Assembly (NCBI GenBank): GCA_020746875.1
Contig: JAGTJL010000009.1
Coordinates: forward strand, 558,001-622,000
Direction: 5' to 3'
From: Rhexocercosporidium sp. MPI-PUGE-AT-0058
Taxonomy: Eukaryota; Ascomycota; Leotiomycetes; Helotiales
Length of the DNA: 64,000 bases
The position numbers and the translations under genes are program-made. The notes below the pieces were generated by a model. That model worked only from the letters and a program-made list of their open reading frames with translations, made no database searches and had not been told where the DNA came from. Below are positions 36,535 through 48,093 of this stretch, in pieces (positions within the stretch are counted from its first letter, which is position 1; the number at the start of each line of letters is the position of its first letter).

Positions 36535-37658
36535 ATGCCTCCCAGACTCAATATCCCACCCATAACACGCATTCTGCTCATCGCACTGCTCGGCCAATCC
36601 CTTCTGAGCTTCGCGTTACGATACAAACAGTGGTCCGAGGAGTCTGATATCGTGGTCCCATACCTTTCGCTGGTGCCACAGCTATCCCTCATATACCCCT
36701 GGACTTTCCTTACGACGACGCTGGTGGAGAATAATGTATTTACATTAGGAATAGCTGGTGTTACTATCTTTTATGGAGGGAGGTACCTAGAGAGGGCCTG
36801 GACCTCAGCCGAATTCGCAAAGTTCCTGGTTGTTGCGGCGCTGATACCAAATGTCCTATGTTTTGGAACATTGGTTACCTTGTTTGCCGTAACGGGGGAT
36901 ATGCGTTGGACGTAAGTTCTGGATCTGTGTTGTACATTCACTAGCTAACTAAATCTTCCAGGTTGACTTCCATCAATGGGACTATCCCTCTACAAATCTC
37001 CTTCCTAATCGCCTTCTCCCAACTAGTACCTGCGCATACCGTCACCCTATTCCGCGGCATCATTTCCCTCCGAGTCCCCAAATTCCCACTCCTCCATATA
37101 CTCGGAGTCTTCCTCCTCTCCCTCACACCTCTGCTGAGCGCAGCAGCCTTCCTCCTGGCAACAATCGGTTTCGTCACAAGCTGGACCTACCTCCGATTCT
37201 ACAAACCCGCATTCCCAGATCTAGATGCCAACCAGTCGTCCTCCTTGCGCGGAGATCCCAGCGAGACATTCGCATTCGCAGAGTTCTTCCCCGATCCAGT
37301 CAAGCCACTCGTAGCTTCGATATCTTCCCAGATATACAATGTTCTCGTTTCAGTACGGATATGCACGCCATTTTCTGCGGCAGACGTATCTGCATCTCGA
37401 GGGGACACATTTGTACAGAGAGGAACTCCCGGAAGCGCAAGGCAGGAGGCTGAGCGGAGAAGGGCGTTGGCGTTGAAAGAATTAGACCAGAGATTAAATG
37501 CCGCGACATCCTCGAGGCCGAAACCGCAAGCTCCTCCGCCTGCTCAGGCAGGACCAAGTGTACAGATTCAGCCTCAACCGAATGTTCAAACACCAGCTGC
37601 TATGCTAGGAGAGACGAGTTATGTCCCGGAAAGAGAGGATGGGAAGGAAGGTCATTGA
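36535..37658 (+). CDS. TMEM115/rhomboid-like Golgi membrane protein (DUF1751)
   Basis: Homologue of TMEM115, a Golgi protein tied to retrograde transport and glycosylation; rhomboid fold without protease residues. Exons 36535..36911 and 36962..37658 give 357 aa; the intron (GTAAGT...CAG) joins DMRWT to LTSINGTIPLQISFL. Hydrophobic spans include ITRILLIALLGQSLLSFAL, LVENNVFTLGIAGVTIFYGG, FLVVAALIPNVLCFGTLVTL, ISFLIAFSQLVPAHTVTLF and LLHILGVFLLSLTPLLSAAA. PWTFLTTTLVENNVFTL and YGGRYLERAWTSAEF are family-typical. The C-terminal roughly 90 residues are cytosolic and disordered (Pro/Gln/Ala-rich). Confidence 0.88.
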
Positions 37659-38137
37659 TGGCATGGTAAATACTCCCTCGGAATTTAGGAGAGGATGAAT
37701 AGGGTTGTGGCGTAAAGCGATGTCATCTCCTTGTATATCAGATACCTGTGATACCCAAAGCCAGATTTTCTCATGCGCTGTTGTGACGACCGGTCTTGAA
37801 TTGCAAGGACTCGGTGTACTGCTAGTCTGCAGAACTATCTGTACGGGGATAAAATGAAAGTAATTCTAATTAACAATTCAACATTTCCTTGCCAAAACAC
37901 CCTAAATTTACAGCGGCCAAACCCTGTAGCGGTCCCCGAAAGCGCTGAAGAGCTTCCCTGTAGCAAAACGTGCCACAGCCCTAAAAATCCCCAATTTCGC
38001 GATCGACCCCTGAAAGGTAGTGTGAGCTCCTAAAGTGCAGGGGTCCGCAGCAAAAGCTCCCATCATTGACGACATCAACACCAAGCTCCCATCGTCCAAC
38101 ATCCAATTGCTCCCCAACAACCCGCATCTCCCACACA
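37659..38137. other. Intergenic, 480 bp
   Basis: TMEM115-like 3' flank and CIA30 promoter; nothing recognised. Confidence 0.5.
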
Positions 38138-39061
38138 ATGAGACCAACACCCAATCTACTAGCCAAAGGTTTCTTCGGCAGAAGTCTCGACGAGTTCAAA
38201 CGATTATCCGGAATTGGTACGCCGTTCCCCAGTTCTCAGAGCTATGCTTGCTTGCTTGCTTCGCCCTTGAATTAGTGCTAACGAAAACCCCCCATCGCAG
38301 CTTTACGAGCAGAAGGAACCAGACACGCCACAAAACCCTACATCCTAACATCCTTCCACGATGCCTCCTCCATCGACGACTGCAAAGTCATGTCCGACGC
38401 CGACATGGGCGGTTTCTCGCGCGCCCACCTAGATTTCATCCCACCCGCCACCACATCCCCATCAACAACCACAACCACATCCACATCCACACCACCCAGC
38501 ACCTCCGAAAACCCCAACGGCCACGCCAAATTCCACGGCAACATATCAATCGAGCTCCCCCCGAACAAACCCCACATCCAGCGCAGCGGCTACGCCGCCT
38601 GGCGCACAAAGGACCGCTCCTTCACCATCTTCGGGAAATCGCTCTGGGACATCGATCCCTACTCCTACCTCGCCCTGCGCATAAAATCCGACGGGCGGAA
38701 ATACTTCGTCAACATCCAAACAGACAGTATCGTTCCCACGGATCTGCACCAGCATAGGTTATATGCAAGGCGACCGGGCGAGTGGGAGACAGTGCTGATT
38801 AAGTGGAATGAGTTTGTAAGGACAAATCATGGGGTGGTGGTGGAGCCGCAGACGGAGCTGCTGAGGCAGAAGGTTAGGACGGTGGGGATTGGGTTGATTG
38901 ATAGGGTGCCGGGTCCTTTTGAGCTCTGCGTGGAGAGGGTTTGGGCGAGTAATGGGTTGGGGGAGAGGGATTTGGTGGAGGATGATAGGGTTGAGGAGGG
39001 GATGTTGAAGAGTAAGCACGGGGAGAAGATTAGATGGGGAGAGGAGAAGAATAAAACTTGA
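38138..39061 (+). CDS. CIA30: Complex I intermediate-associated protein CIA30 (NDUFAF1)
   Basis: Assembly chaperone for the membrane arm of mitochondrial complex I. Exons 38138..38216 and 38301..39061 give 279 aa. The start MRPTPNLLAKGFFGRSLDEF looks like a short presequence. The CIA30 jelly-roll domain includes FHDASSIDDCKVMSDADMGG, AKFHGNISIELPPN, SGYAAWRTKDRSFTIFGKS, YSYLALRIKSDGRKYFVNIQ, TDSIVPTDLHQHRLYARRPG and IGLIDRVPGPFELCVERVWA. A Thr/Ser-rich insert (TTTTTSTSTPPSTSENPNG) lies within the domain. A longer overlapping frame (240 aa, shifted) is an artefact of the C-rich codons. Codon third positions switch from C to G at about 38750. Confidence 0.93.
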
Positions 39062-39572
39062 TTGGTTTTTGTGTTGGTATTGGTTGCTCTTCTTCACCTG
39101 GGCTCTGATGAGGTGTGACTGTTAAGTGTTTGCAATTGGTAAGAAGTAGTGAGGCGGAAACCGCTCTGAGTGTTTGCATTTGGTACAGGAGCGAGGCAGA
39201 GCCGCACTAAATCTCCAGGATGCTTACGAGGCAGCGGGCGAGACCATTCGTTTTGTAAGGCCATCATACGAATCACCGTTGTAAATGCCTCAAGACTCCA
39301 TCACAGCACTGCAGTCCGCGGCACTCCCAAACCCCATAGCCTGCCAAAATTCCGTCTAGACCAGCAACGCCCTGAACACCCCAACGAGATAGCTAATCGA
39401 CGACGATCTATTTTCTTTGAAACCACTGGTCCAACGGAGCTAGAGTAAAATAGCTCTTGGCTCGTAAACGAGGACGCGTAATGGACGACTCCAACCAATG
39501 CTTGATTCCTGCACGCTGAAAGTTTTTTGAAACTGTAACTACTACCGAGAAGAACTCTCGTCTGGCCGATCT
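39062..39572. other. Convergent 3' intergenic region
   Basis: 510 bp between CIA30 and the SLC35-type gene; nothing recognised. Confidence 0.5.
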
Positions 39573-41040
39573 CTATTTACCCTGTTGGGCCTTGTGCTTC
39601 AGCATAACGATTGAGTAGCTATAGAGTAAATTAGTACCCAATTTGACTTTAGAAAAAATGACTTTTCTGTATTGAAAACGGAGACAAGCGAGCGTTCGGA
39701 CTCGCTCTTTCAGGAGATTACCGCGAGCAAAGCGAAACGCGCCAAGTCTTGTCGGTAAACTTAACAGAGTAAAGTCCAAGGCAACATTCTTTACCTGTGA
39801 GTTATAAAGGGGAACTTACGAGATGATTCCGCCAATAGCGACGAAGACTCCAATGATGGATTTGTCTCCAACAGCACGGCCCGACGTAATCCATCCCAAT
39901 GCGACAATAGAGCAGGTCTTGACGTGTCCGACTACTGTGCTGGATACGGGACCCGTCTGGGCGATAATAAAAAATTGCGAGATGTTGATTACGCAAGCGA
40001 ACAGGCCAGACTAGGAAAATGTTAGCTGCTGACGTTCGCATATACGAGCCAAAAAAAGTAATCTGGAACGGGACTAAACTGTCTTACCATCATAATCATG
40101 ACCCATCTGTTGATTGGGACTTCTGTCCATGTTGGGAAAGTATCAACAAATGGAATAACGTAAAGGAGCATGAAAGCTGCTAGGGGTGCCTGGTTGAACA
40201 GCAGTTGCATGCTGTTCATTTGAAGCTTCTTGTGGTAACTGGCAATCCAAATGGTGTACAAGGAGCTGGCAAAAATTCCACTGAAGGCAAAGATAACTCC
40301 CAAGCTGCTGGTGGTCTTGACGCTGGCATCCGCGCTGGGCAGCGAATCATAGTATGAGACCATTCCAACACCCAAACATGCCGGAATCAGGGCAAGAATA
40401 GCATTTCTAGGAAGTGTAGCTTTGTAGAGAACAAAGTTCATGAGGGCGACCGTAGGTGTGAGTAAGATTCGTGCGACTTGGTAGAAAGTGACGGTTGAGA
40501 ACGCCAGTGATAGATTTGGAAGAATGACATTCAAGGACATGGCGATCGCGAGAGGAATAATCTCCTTGATTGCCACCTTCCTAGGTGTGAAGAACGCAAA
40601 TCGAGGGCGCGAGATAGTGAAGAGTGTAAGCCATGTTATGAAAAAGTGGAAGGCCGCGAACGTAAGTTGCGCAAGCTTCAGGGAAGGGTCCGAGAAGATA
40701 GCTTTGTTCGTGAAGACCTGTAGAGAAAGGTTAGAGACGGTAGAACGATACAGATATTGAGGTGGACTCTGCGAATACATACAATGCCGATTGTTGCCAA
40801 TGTGTTCACAACCATCCATATTATGGCAGTCCGCGTTGACGTATCTGCCTTTGGCGCAGGTGCGGGCTTCTCGTCGCCCTCATCGTGTTCCGAGAGGAGT
40901 TCTGCGCGCTCGACGTCATCGCCAATATCCATCTCATCTGGAGTCTTCAGTCTCCCTTCGCTCATCTTCTCATTATCGTCGTAGGATTCAGCCGCAGTTA
41001 CAGAGGAACTCGCTGATACAATGCGATCGGTGGTTGCCAT
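39573..41040 (-). CDS. Nucleotide-sugar/triose-phosphate-type transporter (SLC35E-like, TPT domain)
   Basis: DMT-fold Golgi/ER antiporter, substrate unknown. Exons 40783..41040, 40088..40717, 39820..40010 and 39573..39618 give 374 aa. An acidic N-tail of about 75 residues precedes TAIIWMVVNTLATIGIVFTN (TM1, rebuilt across intron 1). Then come LAQLTFAAFHFFITWLTLFT, MSLNVILPNLSLAFSTVTFY, VTFYQVARILLTPTVALMNF, LALIPACLGVGMVSYYDSLP, and VVGHVKTCSIVALGWITSGR, the characteristic TPT segment. The last exon, reached through a 201-nt intron, adds YSIVMLKHKAQQGK. Without that splice the frame ends immediately at TCG TAA inside the 5' splice site. Confidence 0.9.
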
Positions 41041-41608
41041 TGTTGCTAGAAGGACAGGGGTCGAAGCGTCTGCTGGAAGAAGTAGAGTCTACTAATGAGT
41101 GTAGAATAAGGATCACGACATTCCTTGCTGGTAAGACCAAGTGAGTTATACTCAGAGAAAGTGTGGCGTTGGGAGGAGGAAGAAGAGAGGAGGGTTCTGG
41201 ATTTAGAAATGTCGCTCCTTAATGCGCGGCGTCGCTCGCCCACCGCTTTGGGTTCTGCCTGCTGAAACATGGTTAGCCTTGTCAAGGGCAAGTCCAGGGT
41301 CCAGGTTCCCATGAAATAGGGGGACTACTCGTCACTATCCTTGCTCCTCGAGATATCAACTTTGGGAATTTTCGTCCCATTCCTCAATTGACTTATCATA
41401 GTCATTGTCTCACTGGGCATCTTACAAAAGATGATCGGGAATTCTTGCGTCTGCTGCAAGGAGGCATCCTTGGTCCGGAGCTGACAGCGATCTCCATTAC
41501 GTCCCAGTGGCCACAAATTCACGATTTGGAAGTCCAGAATGTAGTACCATGTTTTCATTTCAAGCACTTTCGTAGTGTAGAAAGTCACCGAGTCCAGAGT
41601 TTGCTACA
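41041..41608. other. Divergent promoter region
   Basis: 570 bp between the SLC35-type gene and the membrane glycosyltransferase-like gene. Nothing recognised. Confidence 0.5.
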
Positions 41609-42805
41609 ATGCCTGGATATAATTGTCCATCTCTTTCGATACGTCTGGTTGGCTTTACGATCGTTCTAGCTGTCTGTCTTTTGGCCTTTTTGAGACTCAA
41701 CCACGATGTAAGCCTCTCTCCACTTCTGTTGCGTGATTCTCCTCTTGTCCTATTATGTTCTCGGTACTAAGTCGCCCCAGTATATACCTATTCATGCGGC
41801 GACCTATGGGGGACAGCAGATTGAAGCTCCAAAACTGGAAAGCAACCCAACCAAGATCTCTTCAAAGGCCTTTAAGATTCTCGAACCCACTTCTCCCTTC
41901 GACAGATTTGATATCGCGCTTCCTTCCAACTTACCGGCCAAACATCTTGTCAGACCCGACGTCCCTTTAGTTACATATGTCTACATGGAATCTGATTATG
42001 CGAAACTCAATCTCCAGTTTTTCATTAACCATGGACTCCACGCCGCTGCCGATTTCATCTTCATACTGAACGGTGAAACTACCGCTGAAGGTCTCATCCC
42101 TCATGACCAGCCCAATGTCAAGGTGATCAAGCGCAAAAATACGTGTTATGACCTTGGTTCTCACTGGGAGGTACTCACTGCGAGGAAGAGGGGCGGCAAA
42201 GCTCTGAGGGATACGTATAAAAAGTTCATCTTGATGAACGCAAGCATACGAGGTCCTTTTGTTCCGCACTGGTCTAAAGAGTGCTGGACGGATGCCTACT
42301 TGAACAAGTTGAACGAGAAAGTCAAAGTGAGTCCTCCTCGATTTGTTTTGATACCTGAGGAGCTGTTAGCTAATAAGTCCAGCTTGTCGGGTCGTCCATC
42401 AACTGTCTTGGAGGCGGCGACCAATATGTGAATTCAATGATCTGGGCTACCGACACTATGGGCCTCAACATCATGCTCACACCGGCAGGAATTGGAAAAT
42501 GTTTCCAAACACTTGACGATGCAGTATTGGGCGAGATCCGCACGACTCCTCTTCTCAAATCTGCCGGCTACCACGTCGATGTTATGATGACAATGTTCCA
42601 ATCCCAGCGAGACTACGCCTTTGAGAACTGTACTTACGATGGAGACATGTTGCGTGAAGGCGCATATGCCGGGTTTAATGTCCACCCGTTTGAGTTGCTC
42701 TTTATCAAGACAAATCGGGGAATCAATCCGGTGATGATTGAAAATCTAAGTAAATGGGTAGACCAAAGTGGGTACAGAAGTTATGATGTCTGTGGGGAGA
42801 GATGA
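41609..42805 (+). CDS. Type II membrane protein, RgpF/glycosyltransferase-like
   Basis: Exons 41609..41707, 41781..42326 and 42383..42805 give 355 aa. The start MPGYNCPSLSIRLVG is followed by one signal-anchor span (GFTIVLAVCLLAFL), so the bulk is probably in the Golgi/ER lumen. Lumenal motifs VTYVYMESDYAKLNLQFFIN, VIKRKNTCYDLGSHWEVLTA, YKKFILMNASIRGPFVPHW and VGSSINCLGGDQYVNSMIWA recall the rhamnan-synthesis RgpF-type fold (ENxGYDxG-like and lxNxSxxGP). That suggests a polysaccharide-linked glycosyltransferase; no biochemical assignment is possible. It lies next to an SLC35 transporter. Confidence 0.7.
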
Positions 42806-43379
42806 AAAGGAGGGGGTTAACTTGAGTGTGTTGGTTCTGAATAGATAGCTTGCCAATCTGATATCAAATTTTGGGAAGTTTTCGAATAAACAAGTGCATC
42901 CCTAGTAGAATTTTAGTTATTGGACATACTGGCACACAATGTATTGCTAGACTAGAAACTTTTCCAGTCCACAGAGTAGAAAGTATAGTGTTATTTTCAT
43001 AGCTAAGAGATGAAGAGCTTCCGAACGGCCTGGTGCGGCCATGGCAAGTGCTACATATGAAACGCTGCCACCAGTCAAATTTACAATGGATGAATGTGAT
43101 ACCAAGAAATCGGATCACGGTCCACCAGTTATAATTAGCCAAACCAAATCTTGAAACTGGTTTCGGGAGAAGAACCAAATCTTCGGGAAACGGACCACAA
43201 CCCCGCTTCCAACGGACAAGGTTGCAACCCACTATCTATCGGCATCCAAGCCGATAGCGGGATTCTGAACCGATGTCATCATACTGTACGAGTACTTCAA
43301 CGATGTACCAACCCGCGATATGTTCAGAGCACTTCGCACATTTCGTGCTTGCACAAGTCCTAGGAGAAACATACACACA
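42806..43379. other. Intergenic, 570 bp
   Basis: 3' flank of the RgpF-like gene and promoter of the nitrilase gene; nothing recognised. Confidence 0.5.
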
Positions 43380-44322
43380 ATGATGGATCTTCTAAGAAAG
43401 CCAGTCAAGCTAGCCCTTGTGCAGCTCGCAAGTGGTTCGTCCATCTGAGCTTCAAGCTATGCCTCCTGTACAATACTCACAATTGACCAAACAAACAGGC
43501 GCAGACAAGAATCACAACCTCGCCCACGCTCGAGAAAAGGTCCTCTCCGCAGCATCCAAAGGAGCCAACATCATCGTTTTACCAGAATGTTTTAATTCGC
43601 CTTACGGCTGCGATTACTTCCCCTCCTACGCCGAAACGCTCCTTCCTACCCCACCTACGAAGGAGCAATCCCCCTCCTTTCACGCCCTCTCCGCTATGGC
43701 CGCAGAGGCAAAAGCATATCTAGTCGGCGGCTCGATCCCAGAACTCGACACCGAGACGAAGAAATACTACAACACCTCCCTCACATTCTCGCCAGAAGGA
43801 AAGCTGATAGCCACACACCGGAAGGTGCATCTGTTTGATATCGACATTCCGGGCAAGATCACATTCAAGGAATCCGAGGTGTTATCGCCAGGGAATCAGG
43901 TCACGATCGTTGATTTGCCAGAGTATGGGAAGATAGCCGTTGCGATTTGCTACGATGTTCGCTTTCCAGAGTTGGCTATGATCGCGGCGAGGAAAGGATG
44001 TTTTGCGCTGATCTATCCTGGCGCTTTCAATACCACTACTGGTCCTCTCCACTGGAAATTGCAGGGGCAGGCGAGGGCTATGGATAATCAGGTGTATGTT
44101 GCTTTGTGCAGTCCGGCGAGAGATATGAGTGCTAGCTATCATGCCTGGGGACACAGTCTCGTGTGTGATCCTATGGCGGCGGTGATGGTTGAGGCTGAGG
44201 AAGCTGAGGACACGGTCTTTGCGGACTTGGAGAATACGAAGATTGTCGATACGAGGACGGGCATACCTATTTATGGACAGAGGAGGTTTGATGTGTACCC
44301 GGATGTCAGCAACCAAGGTTGA
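43380..44322 (+). CDS. Nitrilase-superfamily amidase (omega-amidase / Nit2-Nit3 type)
   Basis: C-N hydrolase acting on omega-amides such as 2-oxoglutaramate, or on deaminated glutathione; cytosol or mitochondria. Exons 43380..43434 and 43499..44322 give 292 aa. The Glu-Lys-Cys catalytic triad is visible: Glu in IIVLPECFNSPYGCDYFPSY, Lys in IATHRKVHLFDIDIPGK, and Cys in VAICYDVRFPELAMI. Also typical are FKESEVLSPGNQVTIVDLPE, LIYPGAFNTTTGPLHWKLQG and DNQVYVALCSPARD. Two adjacent ATG codons open the frame (43380 and 43383). The glutamine-transaminase/omega-amidase role is the family inference. Confidence 0.92.
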
Positions 44323-44947
44323 AAAGCAGTGTAATGGCGGGTTATGAACTAAAGACCAAACAAAAAAGAATGAGACTTACGAACCCAATTGAGCTATTTC
44401 TACTGAATAAAAATATCTGAATTGTGGTGCTGTCTTCGCCGAAAAAGTCATTTCTCATTTAATGGAGCAAAAGAAATAGGTGGGACCCAGTCACGATGTA
44501 TCTCCAATAGACTTGTAGAATATTAAACCTTAAGTAGAAAATCTAGCCGCAAGCAGGTCTCTTCCAAAGAGATCTCCTTTTTAATTGATTATTCCGCCCT
44601 CGATAGCTAAAAACTAGTTCACAAGAAGGCTTTCGTCTAGTGAATATCAACTGTCAACTATGATCGCTTACACATTCCAGGTTTAGCCCGTTCTAAGAGG
44701 ACGCGACGCCAAACAAGGGCCAAGATCAGACGGACTCGCACCCCTTGTCGTACCAAGATTCCCATCCCTTCCCTTCGGTACGAGGCCAATCTCCCGACTG
44801 CAACCTCACTTTTCTGTCGTGTCGTGCAGTCGTACTCGGTGCTGTCCCTCCGCAGCAGACTTCTGTCAGCGCATCGAGCAAACATTGAATCATTCATTTT
44901 GCACCACATTCGAGGCGGCCCAGACTGGTTTGGTCAAAACCGACACA
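44323..44947. other. Intergenic, 625 bp
   Basis: Nitrilase 3' flank and DUF5672 gene promoter; nothing recognised. Confidence 0.5.
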
Positions 44948-46228
44948 ATGGCCTCTTCAACGAGTGACATGACTATTGACGATGCGTGGGAGTCTGTGAA
45001 GTCTGTCGTGCTGGCAGGATGGTCAAAGACAACCAGAAGAATGCGCGCAGGTGGCGCGATACTATTGTTCTTGTACGTCTTCGGTGCCTTCTTCAAAGAG
45101 GACTCCTGTCTCCTACATCAGAACTAACAAACAGTCAGTATCCTCGCGATCCTCCTCCTCCGACCTTCCATCCCTGAGACGCCTTCCCTCCCCAGGCTAC
45201 CCAGTCTCTCTCTCGATTATGGCACCGACGGTCCCATCTCACCTTACAATGTCAGCAAAGTTGCCCTTTTGGTCGAGAATCGTATCAACCCGATCCTAGC
45301 ACCGCTTATGCTTCATTTCATGTCTGTCGTGCCTCCCGACTGGCGATTCCGCTTCATGGGCTCCCTCGAATCAGTGGAGTATCTCAATACCAGTCGTGCG
45401 ATCCGCAATCATGTCGCAAGCGGAAAGTTGGATCTCACATACATCCCAGCGAACATGACAACTGGAAGCCAGGAGGAGATTAGCAGATTCTTGACAACTT
45501 TATGGCTGTACGAGACGGTGCTTCAGCCTGCGGAATGGTTGCTAGTCTTCCAGACCGATAGCATGCTTTGCGCAAACAGTAGACAGACTCTCAATAGCTG
45601 GCTAGATTACGATTGGGTGGGAGCCCCATGGAATCCAAATGGGCGATTCGGAGGCAATGGAGGGCTTAGTCTCAGGCGTGTGAGCAAAATCATTGACGTG
45701 CTAAGGAATCAGCAGCGAATTCACAACACAGAGCCAGAAGATGTGTGGCTTACAGACCGACTTGGTCATCGACCTGGGGCGAAACTCGCAAACGGAACTA
45801 TGAGCTTGACATTCAGTGGGGAGATGTATGGAGGGCCAGGGGAGAAGGTCGGGGCAGACAAGAAGAAAGGAAAGGGCAAGAAGCCTGGAGATACCACGAA
45901 AGCAGGAGAGTTGATCAAAGGAATTGATGACTGGAGAGATGGGTTCTATGAGCCAATGGGTTATCATACCGGAGGCAGTGGAGAAACTCTCCACGGCGGT
46001 ATTTGGGGAACTCCTGAGATGCGGAAACACATTTGGGGATATTGCCCTGAGGTAAAAATGATGCTCAAGATGGATGCGGCAAAGTATGTACCAGGTGATT
46101 GTCACAACAACTGGAAGCGTACCGAGGATGGATGGGATGGAATGTACGGTGCAGGGACAGGGGAACAGACGGAGTGGATAGATGGAGAGGAATATCCCAT
46201 GTTACCAGCTGGCTTAATGCCCTGGTAA
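44948..46228 (+). CDS. DUF5672 membrane protein, glycosyltransferase-like
   Basis: Exons 44948..45072 and 45139..46228 give 404 aa. A roughly 35-residue cytosolic tail precedes a TM anchor rebuilt by splicing (GGAILLFFILAILLLRPS), giving a type II topology. The lumenal DUF5672 domain begins at VALLVENRINPILAPLMLHF and includes WRFRFMGSLESVEYL, LQPAEWLLVFQTDSMLCANS (a possible DxD-like metal site region), WLDYDWVGAPW, RFGGNGGLSLRRVSKIIDVL and the EDVWLTDRLG acidic motif. The GGNGGLSLR segment is typical of acceptor/donor-site loops in GT-A enzymes. A Lys/Gly-rich insert (GADKKKGKGKKPGD) interrupts the domain near residue 240. Activity unknown. Confidence 0.82.
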
Positions 46229-46904
46229 ACCAGGACTCAGAGTACAGTATGGAGCATATTTGCATCGGCTCAAGGTTGGAGTAGGCGTTTATTGGGATTT
46301 TCGAGAGGTTCTCTTGGTATGCCTCTAGATTCTGCAACAAATAGGGAGGGAGTTCTATGGTTGTTTGCCACGGTGATGAAGTTTTGTTTTGATAGAAGAA
46401 AATCTAGAAATCTGAAAAAAGTAACATCCAATTCAAGAATGCCTAATAGTGTGCGTATGTCAAGCTCAGAAGGGATGCAATCATAATATCACCAATCTCA
46501 CTTCGAAGTCCAACTGAATTGACAACGAAGCCACTCACTGGCCTATTCTGCGAGAACTATCATCTACTCCACATGCTCCAGTCCGAAAGCGAAGAGGTGC
46601 CCAAGCTTGTAGAATCGCCTAAAGCGGTCAAGCGCCCTTCACTTCTTGGTAGCCTCGCGTAGCCTCATGACAATAGACGGCGACTTCATCATCTTTAAAC
46701 ACACGTGTACGAGCAAGTTCAACGAAACCGAGCACAACAAAGCAGCTAGATCTCTCAAATTGGGGTTTCTAGTTTTAGACTAATCGCGGTAAAGACGGGT
46801 TGACCTCGGCGCATGCGCAGTAGGGGCAACACTTCGACGTCAGACAGGTACACAACTTGCGAGCTACTGCCAACGAAGGAGGGAGGAAGTAGAATTCAGG
46901 CAAG
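46229..46904. other. Intergenic, 675 bp
   Basis: DUF5672 3' flank and SPT3 promoter; nothing recognised. Confidence 0.5.
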
Positions 46905-48093
46905 ATGGCGGACAAGACAGCAAAATACCGGACGGAGATCCAGCAGGTAAGTTGACTGCGAGATTCCCCGATGAGATTGTGCGCCAGGGCAATCGTTGCG
47001 ACAGCCAGCGTTCCCCCGGATGGCAGGATGCCATTATGGAACACACAAGCTGATTTGTCTTGTTGACAGATGATGTATGTGTCTGGAGAGACAGCCGAAG
47101 CATCTGCAGAGACTACGGGGATTATAGAGGAGATCGTACGGCAGCAGGTCATTGAAATGGTATGGCAACATCCCCCCCCCCCCCCCCCCAATGTAATTCT
47201 GTTACTCAGATATAGCTAAACTAAACACAGCTCCGACAATGCACCGAACAAGCTTCACGTCGCGGCAGTCGATCGATATCAACAGACGATCTGATATTTC
47301 TTATCCGACATGACCAAGCCAAAGTTTCACGGCTCCGTACTTTCCTCTCTTGGAAGGATGTCAGAAAGAACGTCAAGGACTCAGACGACAAAGGTGGAGA
47401 TGCTGATATTGGAACGGGCGACGAGCCAGTCGGCGCAGCAGCAGGCGGCCCAGTCGTCGACACAGCCAAGAAGAACAAGAAGGCGAAAGTCGGTTTGCCG
47501 TGGGAAGTCCCATCATTCTACAACCAGGAAGTGCCGGAGCGCGAAGATGAGGACGATGAGGATGAGGAAGAAATGAATTATGCTACTCTCCAACGTCTTA
47601 AGAAGGCTGATGAGCGGACGAAAGCTATGACTAAGGAGGAGTATGTCACTTGGTCCGAATACCGTCAAGCATCCTTCACGTTCCGAAAGGGCAAGAGATT
47701 CAAGGAATGGGCAGGCTTCAGTGTCGTCACGGACTCCAAACCCAATGACGATATCGTTGATATCTTGGGTTTCCTTACATTTGAGATCGTGCAGACTTTG
47801 ACAGAGGAGGCTCTCAAGATTAAGGAACAAGAAGATCTTGTTAAGGACAAAACCGGCGGAGAACAGACGGGCAAGAAGCGGAAGATCCAAGGACTTTTTG
47901 ATCCTCCTTCCGAAGGTCGTACGCCTGTTGAATCGAGACATATCCAAGAGGCTTTTAGGAGGTTGCAAATAAGACCGACTAAGCAACGTGCGATGTGCAA
48001 CTTTTCGAGAGGTCTCAATCGTACGCCACTTAAACTGGTTTGTGTCCTGGAACTAGATGAGGAAGTTTGCGCTAATATATCTCCCAGTTTTGA
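46905..48093 (+). CDS. SPT3: SAGA complex subunit Spt3 (histone-fold, TBP-binding)
   Basis: TBP-interacting SAGA subunit, nuclear. Exons 46905..46946, 47070..47159, 47231..48037 and 48088..48093 give 314 aa. The first histone fold runs [20 protein letters not shown], then [20 protein letters not shown] and [20 protein letters not shown], then [20 protein letters not shown]. An acidic linker ([20 protein letters not shown]) leads to the second histone fold (FVTW-like [40 protein letters not shown]), then [15 protein letters not shown]. The last intron (GTTTGT...CAG) leaves a two-codon terminal exon (Phe, stop), ending NRTPLKLF, close to where family members end. Unspliced, the frame runs on to 48349 with no family match. 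Intron 2 contains a C18 tract. Confidence 0.92.
47172..47189. repeat. Homopolymer C18 inside SPT3 intron 2
   Basis: Eighteen C between the GTATGG 5' splice site and the branch region of a 71-nt intron, so it takes up about a quarter of the intron. Confidence 0.9.

Noticed and set aside
38035..38757. 240-codon plus-strand frame overlapping CIA30
   Set aside because: Shifted frame through the C-rich half of CIA30; very rich in His, Arg and Pro, with no motif, while the CIA30 frame has clear family sequence.
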